64,000 nt of DNA from Qipengyuania vulgaris (GCA_000756795.1 CCSI01000001.1:372001-436000), one strand, 5' to 3'; shown: positions 18,498 to 28,598, counted from the stretch's first letter. A program made the numbers and translations. Notes: generated by a model from the letters alone, not told the origin.

Positions 18498-19059
18498 ACT
18501 CTCACCGATGCGTGGCCGAGTTCCTTTATCCGAAGATCAAGGGACGCAGACTTGGCATCCGATGTTTTCCCTTCCGTTCCGTCCGAAGACTTCCCTTCCG
18601 GTTCTATCACCGGCGCTCGCACCGGCATCCGGATCCACCCTCCACTCGGCCCGGTGTCGGTCGCGTCGCGATCCGAAGATCGTTCGCTTACCTTGCCCAG
18701 CCGCGCTTCAACGGGCGGTTCCGCAGCCATGCCTTCCGTTGGTGGCGGGAGGCTCAAGCGGTCACATCGCCTTCCGGTCCGAAAACCTTTATACGACGCC
18801 ACCTTCGCACATCCTGCCGGGTTGGCCTGGCTCACCTCGGGAAACCTTCGCACTTCCGTCATCGACCCGCCTTGCGTCCGGCGTGAACCTTCGGCACGAG
18901 GGTCTCGAAAAGCGCGTGGACAGATCCCGCGGCGTCTTCCCGGTTTGGAATTTCTCACTTCTTTCAAGTCGTTAGACCGTCGAGAGGAGAAGCTTTCTTC
19001 GCCGTTCCGATGAATTGAAGCTGCGCCTGATCAGCCGATTCTTCAAGCTGTCAAACCGC

Positions 19060-19108
19060 GAGTTATCCACTTTCCACGCAATTCGCTGTGGAGGGGGGTG
19101 GATAACTC
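19060..19108. promoter_or_regulatory. Perfect inverted repeat made of two DnaA-box-like sites
   Basis: GAGTTATCCAC (19060-19070) and GTGGATAACTC (19098-19108) are perfect 11-bp inverted copies with a smaller CCAC/GTGG pair inside. Each arm contains TTATCCAC, 8 of 9 bases of the DnaA box TTATCCACA. It could be a DnaA-binding site. It could equally be a large hairpin that ends argG transcription 80 bases beyond its stop. Confidence 0.5.
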
Positions 19109-19190
19109 AACCACTCGTCGCAAAATTCGGAACGCGCATAGGCGATGGGGCGTAATTTTACGCCCTGAAGCCCAATTTCTGCGAAATTTC

Positions 19191-20405
<1,215 letters not shown>

Positions 20406-20539
20406 TCGGATGCACCTTCTGACTATGGCCGCGCCGCTAGCAGCACCGCTGCGCTGGTGGCAATGAAGAAGCGCTAAGGCGGCGCAAAGCCGCGGGCAGG
20501 GCGATTGACACCAGCGGGCGCGCATAGGAAGGCCCGCCC

Positions 20540-21418
20540 ATGTCCACTTGCGTCACCTGTTCCAGACCCTTGCGCTTCCAGCGCCGCTATGTGTTCGAGA
20601 GCGATGCCTTCCGCCGCATCTATAAGGGGCGCGAGGTCTATCGCTGCGAGGCGTGCAATCTCAGCCAGGTCGATACGGCCAGGGTCGATGACGCGGCGCT
20701 GACCGGATATTACCGCGAGGATTACCGCAATGTCGGCAGCGCGGGCCAGCTGACGGAGGCGACGCAGCACTGGTATGCCAAGCGCGCCGAGGCGCTGGCG
20801 GGGCTGGTGGCCGAGCACGGACCGCCGGACATCGCGGCCATCTTCGAGGTCGGCGCGGGCTACGGCCACAATCTGCGCGCGCTGGGCGAGCTTTATCCCG
20901 CCGCCACGCTGGAGACGGACGAGGTCTCGGGCGATGCCAATGCGGGGCGGGACGGGGCCATCGGGCGTGGCGAGCTTGGCACGGGCAAGCACGATGTCGT
21001 CATCCTCAGCCATGTTCTGGAGCATTTCACCGACCCCGTCGGGCTGCTCGAACGCGTGGCGCAGAGCCTTCGTCCGGGCGGGGTGGCCATCATCGAGGTG
21101 CCCAACGATATCGACGGCATCGAGCGCCTCAACGGGCCGGACGAGCCGCACCTCACCTTCTTCGAACAGCCGACCTTGCGCGCCCTGCTGGAGCGTGTGC
21201 CGCTCGAAACACGCGCGCTGTTTGCCGCAGGGCCGGACTATACCGTGAGCGACACCAGGCGCGCCCTGCGACAGGCCGTGCGCGCCGTACTCTACCGCGT
21301 CCCCGTTCTCAGCGGCGTCCTGCGCCGCCGCGCCGCGCGCAATGTGGCGGCATTGCCCGAGTTCGCCGGAGAAAACCCGCGCGGGGTCTTCCTCCGCGCT
21401 GTCCTGCGCAAAAGCTGA
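20540..21418 (+). CDS. Class I SAM-dependent methyltransferase with N-terminal zinc-ribbon
   Basis: A 292-residue protein. The N-terminus has a four-cysteine putative zinc site (C4, C7, C36, C39), as in sugar C-methyltransferases of the Methyltransf_13/14 type. A Rossmann methyltransferase core follows ([15 protein letters not shown], and [14 protein letters not shown] as motif II/III). The C-terminal part is Arg-rich. The combination suggests methylation of a nucleotide-linked sugar or surface polysaccharide, but the substrate is unknown. AGGAAGG lies just upstream of the ATG. It is divergent from argG and 75 bases ahead of a membrane acyltransferase, perhaps a joint surface-modification unit. 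Confidence 0.85.
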   Translation: MSTCVTCSRPLRFQRRYVFESDAFRRIYKGREVYRCEACNLSQVDTARVDDAALTGYYREDYRNVGSAGQLTEATQHWYAKRAEALAGLVAEHGPPDIAAIFEVGAGYGHNLRALGELYPAATLETDEVSGDANAGRDGAIGRGELGTGKHDVVILSHVLEHFTDPVGLLERVAQSLRPGGVAIIEVPNDIDGIERLNGPDEPHLTFFEQPTLRALLERVPLETRALFAAGPDYTVSDTRRALRQAVRAVLYRVPVLSGVLRRRAARNVAALPEFAGENPRGVFLRAVLRKS

Positions 21419-21493
21419 CGAAGGCTCCTGTTAACCCGCGCGCGGCATGGCTAAGACCTGAACCTGAAACGGCGCGTGGGAGGGACGCAGCAC

Positions 21494-22813
21494 ATGGGAC
21501 TTTGGAACAAGGCAAAATCGCTGGCCGAGCAGGCGCCGCCCGAGCGCAACCGCTATGTCGATTTCCTGCGCGCGCTATCCATCCTCGCGGTGGTGGTCGG
21601 TCACTGGCTGGTCGCCGCGCCCTATATCGGCAGCGACGGCGAGGTAGTCGGCGGGCATTTGCTCGGCATCCTCCCGTGGACCCAGTGGCTCACCTGGGTC
21701 TTCCAGGTCATGCCGATATTCTTCCTTGTCGGCGGCTATTCGAACGGGGTGAGCTGGGCCTCGACCCGCGCCAAGCAAGGTCATTATTCCGAGTGGTTCG
21801 CCAGCCGCATCCAGCGCCTCATCAACCCGGTCTTCCCCGTGCTGCTGGTATGGGCGGCATTCGCCTTTGTTGCGACGCAAGTCGGAATGGCGCGCGAGAC
21901 GGTGCGCATGGCAGTGTTCCTAGCGCTGATCCCGGTGTGGTTCCTCGCGGTCTATTTGCTGGTGACCGCGCTCGCTCCGCTGACGTGGAAGCTTTGGGAA
22001 AAGCTGGGCTGGGGCAGCATAGCGCTCTTCATCGCGGGCGCGGTGGCGATCGACTGGCTGACGCTCTCGCAGGGCGTGCCCTATGTGAACTTCCTCAACT
22101 TCCTCTTCGTGTGGCTGGGCATCCACCAGCTTGGCTACGCCTGGCAGCAGGACAGGCTCTCGCAGGGGAGGGCTCTGCTGCTGTTCCTTGTCGGCCTTGC
22201 CGCGCTGGTGGGCCTCACCATCTACGGCCCCTATCCCATCGCCATGATCGGCGTGCCGGGGGCCGAGATCACCAATTCCATGCCGCCGACGCTCGCGCTG
22301 CTGGCGCTGGGCGTGACGCAAACGGGTCTGGTGCTGGCGCTCGAGCCGTGGGGGCGGAAGCTGCTCGACAACCTCACTTTCTGGACCGCGACCGTGCTGA
22401 TGAACGGCATGATCATGACCGTCTACCTCTGGCACCTGACGTCTTACGTGCTGGTCATGGTCGCCGCATGGGCAGCCGGAGGCGTGGGCCTGCGCGTCAT
22501 GCCGGGAACCGCCGAATGGTGGCTCGCCCGCCCCGTTTGGTTCGCGCTCTACATCGCCGCGCTTCTCCCGCTGATCGCCATCTTCGCCCGCTACGAGCGG
22601 GGAATGGGAGCGGCCAAGCGCGAGACCCCGGTCCCGCAACTTCGCCTCGTCATCGGCATGATCGCGATCTGCGTCGGCCTCGCCATGACCGCCGCCATCA
22701 GCATCGCCAGCCCCGAGGGCGTGACCGGCGTGCGCCTATGGGTCGTGGCGCTGCCCTTCGTGGGAGCCGCGCTGGTGGGGTTCGGGCCGGTCTATCGGTG
22801 GGTGCGGGGGTGA
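21494..22813 (+). CDS. Integral membrane acyltransferase (acyltransferase 3 family)
   Basis: A 439-residue multi-pass protein with about ten membrane segments. It opens with the family signature NRYVDFLRALSILAVVVGHW (catalytic-type His in the first span) and has the Arg-rich loop SRIQRLINPVFPV. The family transfers acetyl or other acyl groups to periplasmic or surface glycans and lipids. The ATG at 21494 follows GGGAGGG. It may act together with the preceding methyltransferase on a surface glycan; this is inferred from adjacency only. Confidence 0.88.
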   Translation: MGLWNKAKSLAEQAPPERNRYVDFLRALSILAVVVGHWLVAAPYIGSDGEVVGGHLLGILPWTQWLTWVFQVMPIFFLVGGYSNGVSWASTRAKQGHYSEWFASRIQRLINPVFPVLLVWAAFAFVATQVGMARETVRMAVFLALIPVWFLAVYLLVTALAPLTWKLWEKLGWGSIALFIAGAVAIDWLTLSQGVPYVNFLNFLFVWLGIHQLGYAWQQDRLSQGRALLLFLVGLAALVGLTIYGPYPIAMIGVPGAEITNSMPPTLALLALGVTQTGLVLALEPWGRKLLDNLTFWTATVLMNGMIMTVYLWHLTSYVLVMVAAWAAGGVGLRVMPGTAEWWLARPVWFALYIAALLPLIAIFARYERGMGAAKRETPVPQLRLVIGMIAICVGLAMTAAISIASPEGVTGVRLWVVALPFVGAALVGFGPVYRWVRG

Positions 22814-22831
22814 AGGGTTAGATTATCGCTA

Positions 22832-23659
22832 TCACTGTTCAGTGTGCTCTTTGTCATAATTCAATTCTGCTGACCCGAATGGCTTGACGTCGCCACTCCA
22901 CAGGGTGCTTGGGCGGTACGAGAATGATTTTTCTCGGAGCACACCAAACACAACGTCTCGGTAGAAGATCTTCGCGAGAAGGTAAGGAGGATCGGACTTA
23001 ATTTGCCAATACCGCTCTTCTGTAAGGTCTTGAATTAGAGATACGAATTTAATCTCTACTGGTGGACCTTGGGAGACAAGATGAGTGCCGATGTGTTGCC
23101 TGTTCAATTCTAGGACGTCGGCATCCCAAGCCGGTGCTGGAGAAGAGAAGTCGAACTCGATTTTTTCGATGATCGCATCTGTTGCTCCAATGTTTTCAAC
23201 TTGAACGAAGACGTGGAGCGGAATTGTCCTCGGCCATTCGCCAGACGCACTTACCAACCCCAAATTATGCTCCTTAACATAGGGGCCGTTGGAAGATACT
23301 TTAATGACGGGTCGTATCAAATCTCGGCGGGAGCCTTCTGCAATTTTATTCGCTCTGATCATCTCCTTTGTAGCTTCTGAGGTCTCTCGGACAGCTTTTT
23401 GGGTTTCGACAAGAGTCGCTCGCAAAATTACGACTGCTAAGATGCTGACGACAGCTGATACTGCCGTAAAACAAGCAATCACCCCAGTCCAAAAGACCAT
23501 GGCATGGTCGCTACTTCGTGCTGTACTCGACGAGGTTAGGAAAGGTTCTGACGCGACCAGAAACGCAAGGCCACCGACGATTATCGAAACGATAAGAAAA
23601 GCGATAAAGATGGAAGCCGCTTCGCCAAAGCGATGATCATTTTGAGGGTTGGCAGACAT
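22832..23659 (-). CDS. Membrane protein of unknown function in an AT-richer segment
   Basis: A 275-residue protein with two membrane segments near the N-terminus (about 15-37 and 53-80). A short coiled region (ETQKAVRETSEATKEMIRANK) and a soluble beta-rich C-terminal domain (RDLIRPVIKVSS, IPLHVFVQVENIG) follow. Similar architectures occur in mobile islands, but I cannot name a family or function. Codon use and base composition are clearly more AT-rich than in neighbouring genes, a sign of horizontal transfer. Flanking sequence to 24119 contains no other gene. Confidence 0.75.
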   Translation of the reverse strand: MSANPQNDHRFGEAASIFIAFLIVSIIVGGLAFLVASEPFLTSSSTARSSDHAMVFWTGVIACFTAVSAVVSILAVVILRATLVETQKAVRETSEATKEMIRANKIAEGSRRDLIRPVIKVSSNGPYVKEHNLGLVSASGEWPRTIPLHVFVQVENIGATDAIIEKIEFDFSSPAPAWDADVLELNRQHIGTHLVSQGPPVEIKFVSLIQDLTEERYWQIKSDPPYLLAKIFYRDVVFGVLREKSFSYRPSTLWSGDVKPFGSAELNYDKEHTEQ

Positions 23660-24119
23660 GGGTGGATTTCCATTTGTCGGAGTTTTTCAACACCATTTGC
23701 CACCAGGCGGTGGAATCATAGGCTTGCGAGGTGCTTTCCCACTGTTGAGGTTCCCTAACGGAAGGCTGATGGCTATCGAAATCTGATCGAGTGTGTTGCT
23801 TCCAGAACCGGGTTTCATTTGCTCATCCTCTCGGGCTTCTCGAGCGCGAACCCCACTCGGTGCGTTAAGCGGTTTCTCAGTCCTGACACGATTGAGACAC
23901 GAGCAAACAGCTGCTTTCCTACAGGCATCCGCCCCGCTAACCTCACCCGCGCTCTTTGACCCTGTAAACCCTCACCCCCCGAAAGCCCCGCCACCGTGCG
24001 GGGCTTTGGCGTTTTGGCGTGTCTCTATGGACGGCGCCGCCCGCATGTAGTTCATCAACTTGCGTTAAATTCACTAACACGCGGCCGCGCAGCTTGCGGG
24101 AGCGCTCTGCATTTGGAAA
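23660..24119. other. Intergenic interval without recognisable genes
   Basis: 460 bases of AT-richer sequence between the transferred-looking membrane protein and cfa. I see no tRNA, no insertion-sequence ends and no convincing open frame. A plus-strand terminator-like hairpin lies at 23982-24007. Confidence 0.6.
23982..24007 (+). terminator. Hairpin terminator with no obvious upstream gene
   Basis: A perfect 10-bp stem AAAGCCCCGC / GCGGGGCTTT with a 6-base loop, then GGCGTTTTGG. No plus-strand gene ends nearby, so it is either the remains of a deleted gene or the end of an unannotated small RNA. Confidence 0.6.
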
Positions 24120-25409
24120 TTACTCCGCCGCTTCCCTCTGCGCAAAGCGCCACTCGGGCACATTGCCTTCGTCGGCGGCGCGCAGGCGGGCGCTTTCTTC
24201 CATGATCCACTCGCGGGTCATGGGGATGGCATTGCGGTCCTTCACGTAGATCAACTGCCAGTTGACCATGTCGCCGTGGCGGAAGCTCTGTTCGGCGCCA
24301 GCGAGGTAGTAGAGCCACATGCGGTAGAAGGTCTCGTCGTACATATCGACGATCTCCGCGCGGTGCTGGACCGTGCGGTTGTACCATTCCTCCAGCGTGT
24401 GGCTGTAGTGGAAGCGCATCGCCTCCACGTCCATCACCTGCCAGCCGTATTGCTCGGATTGGCTGACCAGTTCGGACAGGGCCGGGATGTAGCCGCCGGG
24501 AAAGATGTAGGTGCGCGTCCAGGCGTCGGTGAAGCCGGGAGGGCCGGCGCGTCCGCAGCAGTGGCTCATCATCACGCCGTCGGGTTTGAGCAGGCGCGCG
24601 GTGTGTTCGTAGAACTGCGGGTAATGCGGCGTGCCCACGTGCTCGAGCAGGCCGACCGAGCTGATGCGGTCGAATTCACCCTGAACGTCGCGGTAGTCGG
24701 TAAGAGAGAACTTGACCTTGTCGGCCACGCCCGCTTCCGCCGCGCGTTCCTTGCAGAAGGCGATCTGGTCGGGGGCCAGCGCGACGCCGTGGACCTCCAC
24801 GTCGTAATGCCGCGCGAGGTAGAGCGCGAAGCCGCCCCAGCCGCAGCCGATGTCGAGGATGCGCTGGCCTGGCTTGATGTGCATCTTGGCGGCGAGGTGC
24901 GCCTTCTTGTCGAGCTGCGCCTTTTCGAGCGAGGTGGTTTCCGGATCCTCGCGGTAATAGGCCATGGTGTACTGGCGGTCCTCGTCGAGGAAACGCTCGT
25001 AGAGTTCGCGGGTCAAATTGTAGGTATGCTCGGCGTTCTTCTTCGCCTTGCTGCGCAAATTGATGCTGTCGGCCCTGGCGATGAGTTTCTGGGCGGCGGT
25101 ACGCAGCTTGCCCTTGGGTTTCAGCGCCTTGTCGCCGGGCTTGCCCGCCTGTTCGGTGACGAAGAGGATGAGGTCGCGGATATCCTGCGGTTCCTCGACC
25201 TTGAGCCAGCCCCACATGAACGCCTCGCCCGCACCCATCTGCGGATAGCGGGCGATGTGGTTCGCGGCCTTCTTGTGGGTTAGCCGGATGTGGATGGGCG
25301 TCTGGCTCGCGTCGCCGGTGCCATATTCATAGGTCGTCCCGTCATGGTCGGTGACCTTCATGCGCCCATGTTTGACGGCAGTTTTCAGGAACTTGTCGAG
25401 CAACCACAT
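24120..25409 (-). CDS. cfa: Cyclopropane-fatty-acyl-phospholipid synthase family protein
   Basis: A 429-residue enzyme that adds a methylene bridge from S-adenosylmethionine across double bonds of membrane phospholipid acyl chains. The SAM motif ILDIGCGWGGFALYLA and the family block ISSVGLLEHVG are present, and the C-terminal part has the expected FRHGDMVNWQ. The ATG at 25409 (MWLLDKFLK) is chosen over an upstream GTG at 25427 because GGGAG fits it better. The length is that of the longer proteobacterial CFA synthases, including the N-terminal lipid-binding domain. It is transcribed alone. Confidence 0.92.
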   Translation of the reverse strand: MWLLDKFLKTAVKHGRMKVTDHDGTTYEYGTGDASQTPIHIRLTHKKAANHIARYPQMGAGEAFMWGWLKVEEPQDIRDLILFVTEQAGKPGDKALKPKGKLRTAAQKLIARADSINLRSKAKKNAEHTYNLTRELYERFLDEDRQYTMAYYREDPETTSLEKAQLDKKAHLAAKMHIKPGQRILDIGCGWGGFALYLARHYDVEVHGVALAPDQIAFCKERAAEAGVADKVKFSLTDYRDVQGEFDRISSVGLLEHVGTPHYPQFYEHTARLLKPDGVMMSHCCGRAGPPGFTDAWTRTYIFPGGYIPALSELVSQSEQYGWQVMDVEAMRFHYSHTLEEWYNRTVQHRAEIVDMYDETFYRMWLYYLAGAEQSFRHGDMVNWQLIYVKDRNAIPMTREWIMEESARLRAADEGNVPEWRFAQREAAE

Positions 25410-25489
25410 ACGCTTGTTCTCTCCCACGCGTGACAGGGGGAGGATGGCACGGGATTGCGGGGAGTCAATCGAGTGATAGGATGTTGTCC

Positions 25490-25927
25490 ATGACTGATGC
25501 CAAAACCCAGATAACCGATGTCGACCCGGCGGATTTCATCGAGGCTGTCGAGCCGGAGAAGAAACGCGAGGAGGCGAAGGTTCTCGACACGCTGTTCCGC
25601 AAGGTGACGGGCAAGAAACCGCAGATGTGGGGGCCGAGCATCATCGGCTATGGCGAGTATCGCACCACCTATGACAGCGGGCGGGACGTGCACTGGATGC
25701 GGAGCGGGTTCTCACCGCGTAAAGCCAAGCACTCGCTCTATCTGATGGGCGGCTACTGCGACGAGGTCGCGGGCAAGCGGCGCGATGCGCTGCTGGAGAA
25801 ACTGGGCAAGTACAAGACGGGCAAGAGCTGCCTCTACATCAACAAGCTCGCTGATGTGGACATGGATGTGCTGGAAGAATTGCTGCGCAACGACTGGAAG
25901 GCGATGGCGCGCAAATATCCGGAGTAA
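25490..25927 (+). CDS. DUF1801 domain protein
   Basis: A 145-residue cytoplasmic protein. The core MWGPSIIGYGEY followed by the beta-strand region (SLYLMGGY) and GKYKTGKSCLYINKL matches the DUF1801 (YdhG-like) fold, whose biochemical role is unknown. The ATG at 25490 is taken as the start, with AGGA upstream; ATG 25481 is a close alternative. It converges on the molybdopterin oxidoreductase gene with a 3-base gap. Confidence 0.85.
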   Translation: MTDAKTQITDVDPADFIEAVEPEKKREEAKVLDTLFRKVTGKKPQMWGPSIIGYGEYRTTYDSGRDVHWMRSGFSPRKAKHSLYLMGGYCDEVAGKRRDALLEKLGKYKTGKSCLYINKLADVDMDVLEELLRNDWKAMARKYPE

Positions 25928-25930
25928 GGG

Positions 25931-26671
25931 TCAGATGCCGGCGTACCACTGGTAGCCGGAGCGGTCTTCCCAATAGCCGCCTTGGCCCTTGCCGATGTCG
26001 TCTAGGCTGGCGACGGCCTCAATGGCTGTGAGGTACTTTGCGTGTTTGTAGCCCAGCTGGCGCTCGATACGCATCCGCAAGGGCGCGCCGTTCTTCACGG
26101 GAAGCGGCTCGCCGTTGAGAAGGTGGGCGACGATTGTTTGCGGGTGGTAGGCATCGATAAGGTCGACGCTCTCGTAATAGTCCTGCCCGTTGAGATTGTC
26201 GGCGCAGCGGAAGACGATGAACTTGGCTTCCGGCCTCAATTTTGCCGCATCGAGCAGGAGCGACAATTGCGGGCCGGTCCATGCGCCGATGGCGCTCCAG
26301 CCCTCGACGCAATCGTGGCGGGTTACTTGGGTGCGCTGGGGCAGCTTGCGGATGTTGTCGAGGCTGAGGCTTAGTGGATTTTCGACCAGTCCGCGCACCT
26401 CCAGCCGCCAGTTGGCGAAGCCTTCGGCGGCCTGTGCGGGATAGTCGCCGTTCTGCGGGTCCGTCGAGCCATTGCCGCGGAAATAGGGCGAGATGGCGCT
26501 TTTCGGGTATTCGGGCGCGAGTGCCTCGCGATTGGTCAGGAGGCGATGAGCGCCCTGATGCCACTTTTCCGCCGCGCCGAGCAGTTTCGAGCCCGCATTG
26601 CTCTCGGCCACCTTGTTGCAGCCTGCGACGAAAGCCGCGCCTGCCACGGCGAGGAAACCCCTACGCTTCAT
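25931..26671 (-). CDS. Molybdopterin-dependent oxidoreductase (sulfite-oxidase / MsrP fold)
   Basis: A 246-residue exported enzyme. The N-terminus MKRRGFLAVAG is a twin-arginine signal combined with a lipobox (FVAGC, C18), so it should be folded in the cytoplasm, exported and possibly lipid-anchored. The molybdenum-ligating Cys is C121 in RHDCVEGWSAIGAW, the hallmark of the family; WRLEVRGLVENPLSLS and LPVKNGAPLRM are also typical. The ATG at 26671 has GGAGG 8 bases upstream and is favoured over GTG 26674. It overlaps the cytochrome b gene by 11 bases, and that protein is its likely electron partner. Substrate unknown. Confidence 0.9.
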   Translation of the reverse strand: MKRRGFLAVAGAAFVAGCNKVAESNAGSKLLGAAEKWHQGAHRLLTNREALAPEYPKSAISPYFRGNGSTDPQNGDYPAQAAEGFANWRLEVRGLVENPLSLSLDNIRKLPQRTQVTRHDCVEGWSAIGAWTGPQLSLLLDAAKLRPEAKFIVFRCADNLNGQDYYESVDLIDAYHPQTIVAHLLNGEPLPVKNGAPLRMRIERQLGYKHAKYLTAIEAVASLDDIGKGQGGYWEDRSGYQWYAGI

Positions 26672-27332
26672 CACGCCTTCCTCCCGTAATCATGTCGCGG
26701 ATTTGCCGGAACGGCCCCGCAAGGAGGACCAGCAAGACGTGAACCACGAAGAAGCCGAACAGCAGGAAGGCAAAGATGAAGTGCAGGCTGCGCGCCGATT
26801 GCCTGCCGCCCATGAGGTCGACCATCCAGCCGAATGTCGGCTCCATCCCCGGGCTGATGCCGATGCCGGTGAAGACCATCATCGGCAGGAATACGCCGAG
26901 CACGACGCCGTAGGCCAGCTTTTGCAGGAAATTGTACTTGCCCCCGCCGTGGTCGAAATCGAGTTTCAGATGCGCTTTCACATCGGCGGCGATATTGGCG
27001 GGCTTCCATTCCTTGCGACTGGTGGCGATGTCGCGCTTGAAGTGGCGGTTTACCAGCATGGCGACCCACATGAAGAGCAGCATCAGCGCGAAGGGCCAGG
27101 CCATCAGGATATGCCAATCGCGCGCCACCGCGAGGCTGTAATAGCCGGGAATGGTCATCCAGTCGGGAAAGCGCGGGACTTCGAGCCATGCCTGCTCGGG
27201 CGCGAAACCCCAGTCGCCCCAGTAAAGACGACGATGGGCGTTGGAGATGGTGAGGCCTGACATGAACAGCACCACCACGCAGACGAGGTTGCTCCAGTGC
27301 CAGACGCGGGTCGAGAACGAGTGGCGTTTCAT
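26661..27332 (-). CDS. Cytochrome b561/b-type membrane protein
   Basis: A 223-residue protein with four membrane segments and His residues placed for two b hemes: H5 and H12 (MKRHSFSTRVWHWSN), H74 (DWHILMAWPF), and the later LHFIFAFLLFG and VVHVLLVLL. This matches the hydrogenase-type or formate-dehydrogenase-gamma-like cytochrome b fold. It lies between a pterin-reductase-like SDR (4-base overlap upstream) and a molybdopterin oxidoreductase (11-base overlap downstream), so it most likely shuttles electrons between the quinone pool and that periplasmic enzyme, in place of MsrQ. Confidence 0.88.
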   Translation of the reverse strand: MKRHSFSTRVWHWSNLVCVVVLFMSGLTISNAHRRLYWGDWGFAPEQAWLEVPRFPDWMTIPGYYSLAVARDWHILMAWPFALMLLFMWVAMLVNRHFKRDIATSRKEWKPANIAADVKAHLKLDFDHGGGKYNFLQKLAYGVVLGVFLPMMVFTGIGISPGMEPTFGWMVDLMGGRQSARSLHFIFAFLLFGFFVVHVLLVLLAGPFRQIRDMITGGRRDEA

Positions 27333-28096
27333 GAGGTAGCCTGCCGGGCGAGATAGATGACATCGCGCTCCTGCCGCAGCAGGTGCTGGCCGCTGTCGAT
27401 GTAGAACGTCTGGCCGCTGGCAAGGTTGCCGCTGGCTAGGAACACCGCCGCGTCTGCCACCTCGCCGGCCGAGGTGCGGCGGCCGAGCAGGTTCATCTTA
27501 TGCGAGATTTCCGCCTCTGCTTCGCTCTGGTCGTGGCTCGCGAGAATGGCGCCCGGTGCGAGGCCATAAACGCGGTCTTCGTCCCGCGCCGCACCCATCG
27601 AAAGCATGGCAATCGTAGCATCCAGCGCGTGCTTGCTCATGGTATAACTGAAGAAATCCGGGTTGGGATTGGCGAGCTTCTGGTCGGTGACCTGGATGAC
27701 ATGGCGACCAGAAGCGGCTCGCGCCGTGGCGAGGTAACGTTGTGCGAGAAGCGCGGGGGCACGGGAATTGACCTCCATGGCCTGCCTGTTCGTTGCCGCA
27801 TCCAGTCCGGTTACATCGTCGGGCTTGAACACCGAGGCGCAATTGACGAGCGCGCTCCAGTCGGAGAGGCGAGGTACCAATGTCTCGACCATGCCAGTGA
27901 CGGCATCGAGGTCGCAAAGGTCCGCCTGCACTGTCTCGGCACTGGACAGTTCGGCAGCGAGGGCTTCTGCTTCCTCACCGGAGGAATTGTAGTGGATGAC
28001 CACGTGCCATCCCGCCTCACCGAAGGCCCTCGAAATCGCTGCACCGAGACGCTTGGCGCCGCCTGTTACCAGAACCGATGGTCTCTCTTCGCTCAT
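27329..28096 (-). CDS. SDR family oxidoreductase, FolM-like (dihydromonapterin/dihydrofolate reductase type)
   Basis: A 255-residue NAD(P)-dependent short-chain dehydrogenase. The nucleotide motif is TGGAKRLGAAI, the Arg-containing form typical of pterin reductases (FolM, PTR1). The catalytic YTMSK motif is present, followed by LAPGAIL in place of the usual PG block. It is first in a tightly overlapping operon with a cytochrome b and a molybdopterin enzyme, a pairing that hints at pterin metabolism. The start is the least certain part: ATG 28096 gives the family N-terminus, and ATG 28108 is possible. Confidence 0.85.
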   Translation of the reverse strand: MSEERPSVLVTGGAKRLGAAISRAFGEAGWHVVIHYNSSGEEAEALAAELSSAETVQADLCDLDAVTGMVETLVPRLSDWSALVNCASVFKPDDVTGLDAATNRQAMEVNSRAPALLAQRYLATARAASGRHVIQVTDQKLANPNPDFFSYTMSKHALDATIAMLSMGAARDEDRVYGLAPGAILASHDQSEAEAEISHKMNLLGRRTSAGEVADAAVFLASGNLASGQTFYIDSGQHLLRQERDVIYLARQATS

Positions 28097-28196
28097 CGAC
28101 CCTGGCATAGGCTGTGTCTTGCAAATAGGAAAGCGGCGCCGCCACCTTAGGAGTGACGACGCCGCCAATTGCGACCCTTGTCAGGTCAGATCCGTC

Positions 28197-28598
28197 TTAA
28201 CGGCAGCTCAGGCTGCCGCGGTCGATTTCGCGGCCGACGATCGCGCCGACAGCACCGCCGAGGATGGCGCCGAGCGTCTTGTCGCCGCGGCCTGCCAGCT
28301 CGTGACCGGCCAGCGCGCCGACACCGGCACCGATGACGAGACCAGTCGTGCCATTGTCACGCTTGCAGTAATAGCGGCCGTCGCGGCCACGCCACATGTA
28401 GCTCGAGCGCGTGATCCGGCGCGGCGAGACGTAATAGCCGCGGTCGTCATAGACCCGCACGACGCGGTGACCCTTGTCCTTGGCACGCTTGCCGTGCGCC
28501 GGAGCCCATGCGGGCGGGTCGGCGGCAGCCGGTGCGGCGGTTCCTATGCCGGTCAGCGCGAGCGTGGCAGCGCCGATTGCGATTGCGAATTTCTTCAT
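28197..28598 (-). CDS. Exported glycine-zipper (2TM) protein
   Basis: A 133-residue protein with a Sec signal peptide (cleavage after AAA near residue 26), a basic, Tyr-rich middle (RGYYVSPRRITRSSYMW) and a C-terminal glycine zipper (GAGVGALAGHELAGRG, LGGAVGAIVGREI). Glycine-zipper 2TM proteins sit in the outer membrane or periplasm and are often linked to envelope integrity. A possible CtrA-like TTAA-N7-TTAG lies upstream at 28670-28684, but it is one base off consensus. Confidence 0.85.
   Translation of the reverse strand: MKKFAIAIGAATLALTGIGTAAPAAADPPAWAPAHGKRAKDKGHRVVRVYDDRGYYVSPRRITRSSYMWRGRDGRYYCKRDNGTTGLVIGAGVGALAGHELAGRGDKTLGAILGGAVGAIVGREIDRGSLSCR

Larger units (their letters stand above)
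18291..19190. other. 900-base stretch with no convincing protein gene
   Basis: Between the rlpA start and the argG stop. From about 18413 to 18975, three plus-strand frames and one minus-strand frame are all open at once, and none shows a domain or a ribosome-binding site. That argues for unusual composition or a structured RNA rather than protein. A minus-strand terminator lies at 18474-18497 and a large inverted repeat at 19060-19108. Any transcript ending at that terminator must come from the minus strand within this stretch or be read-through from argG. Confidence 0.55.

Noticed and set aside
18413-18967. 184-residue minus-strand open frame
   Set aside because: It runs straight through a terminator-like hairpin, lacks a ribosome-binding site and domain, and other frames in the same stretch are equally open.
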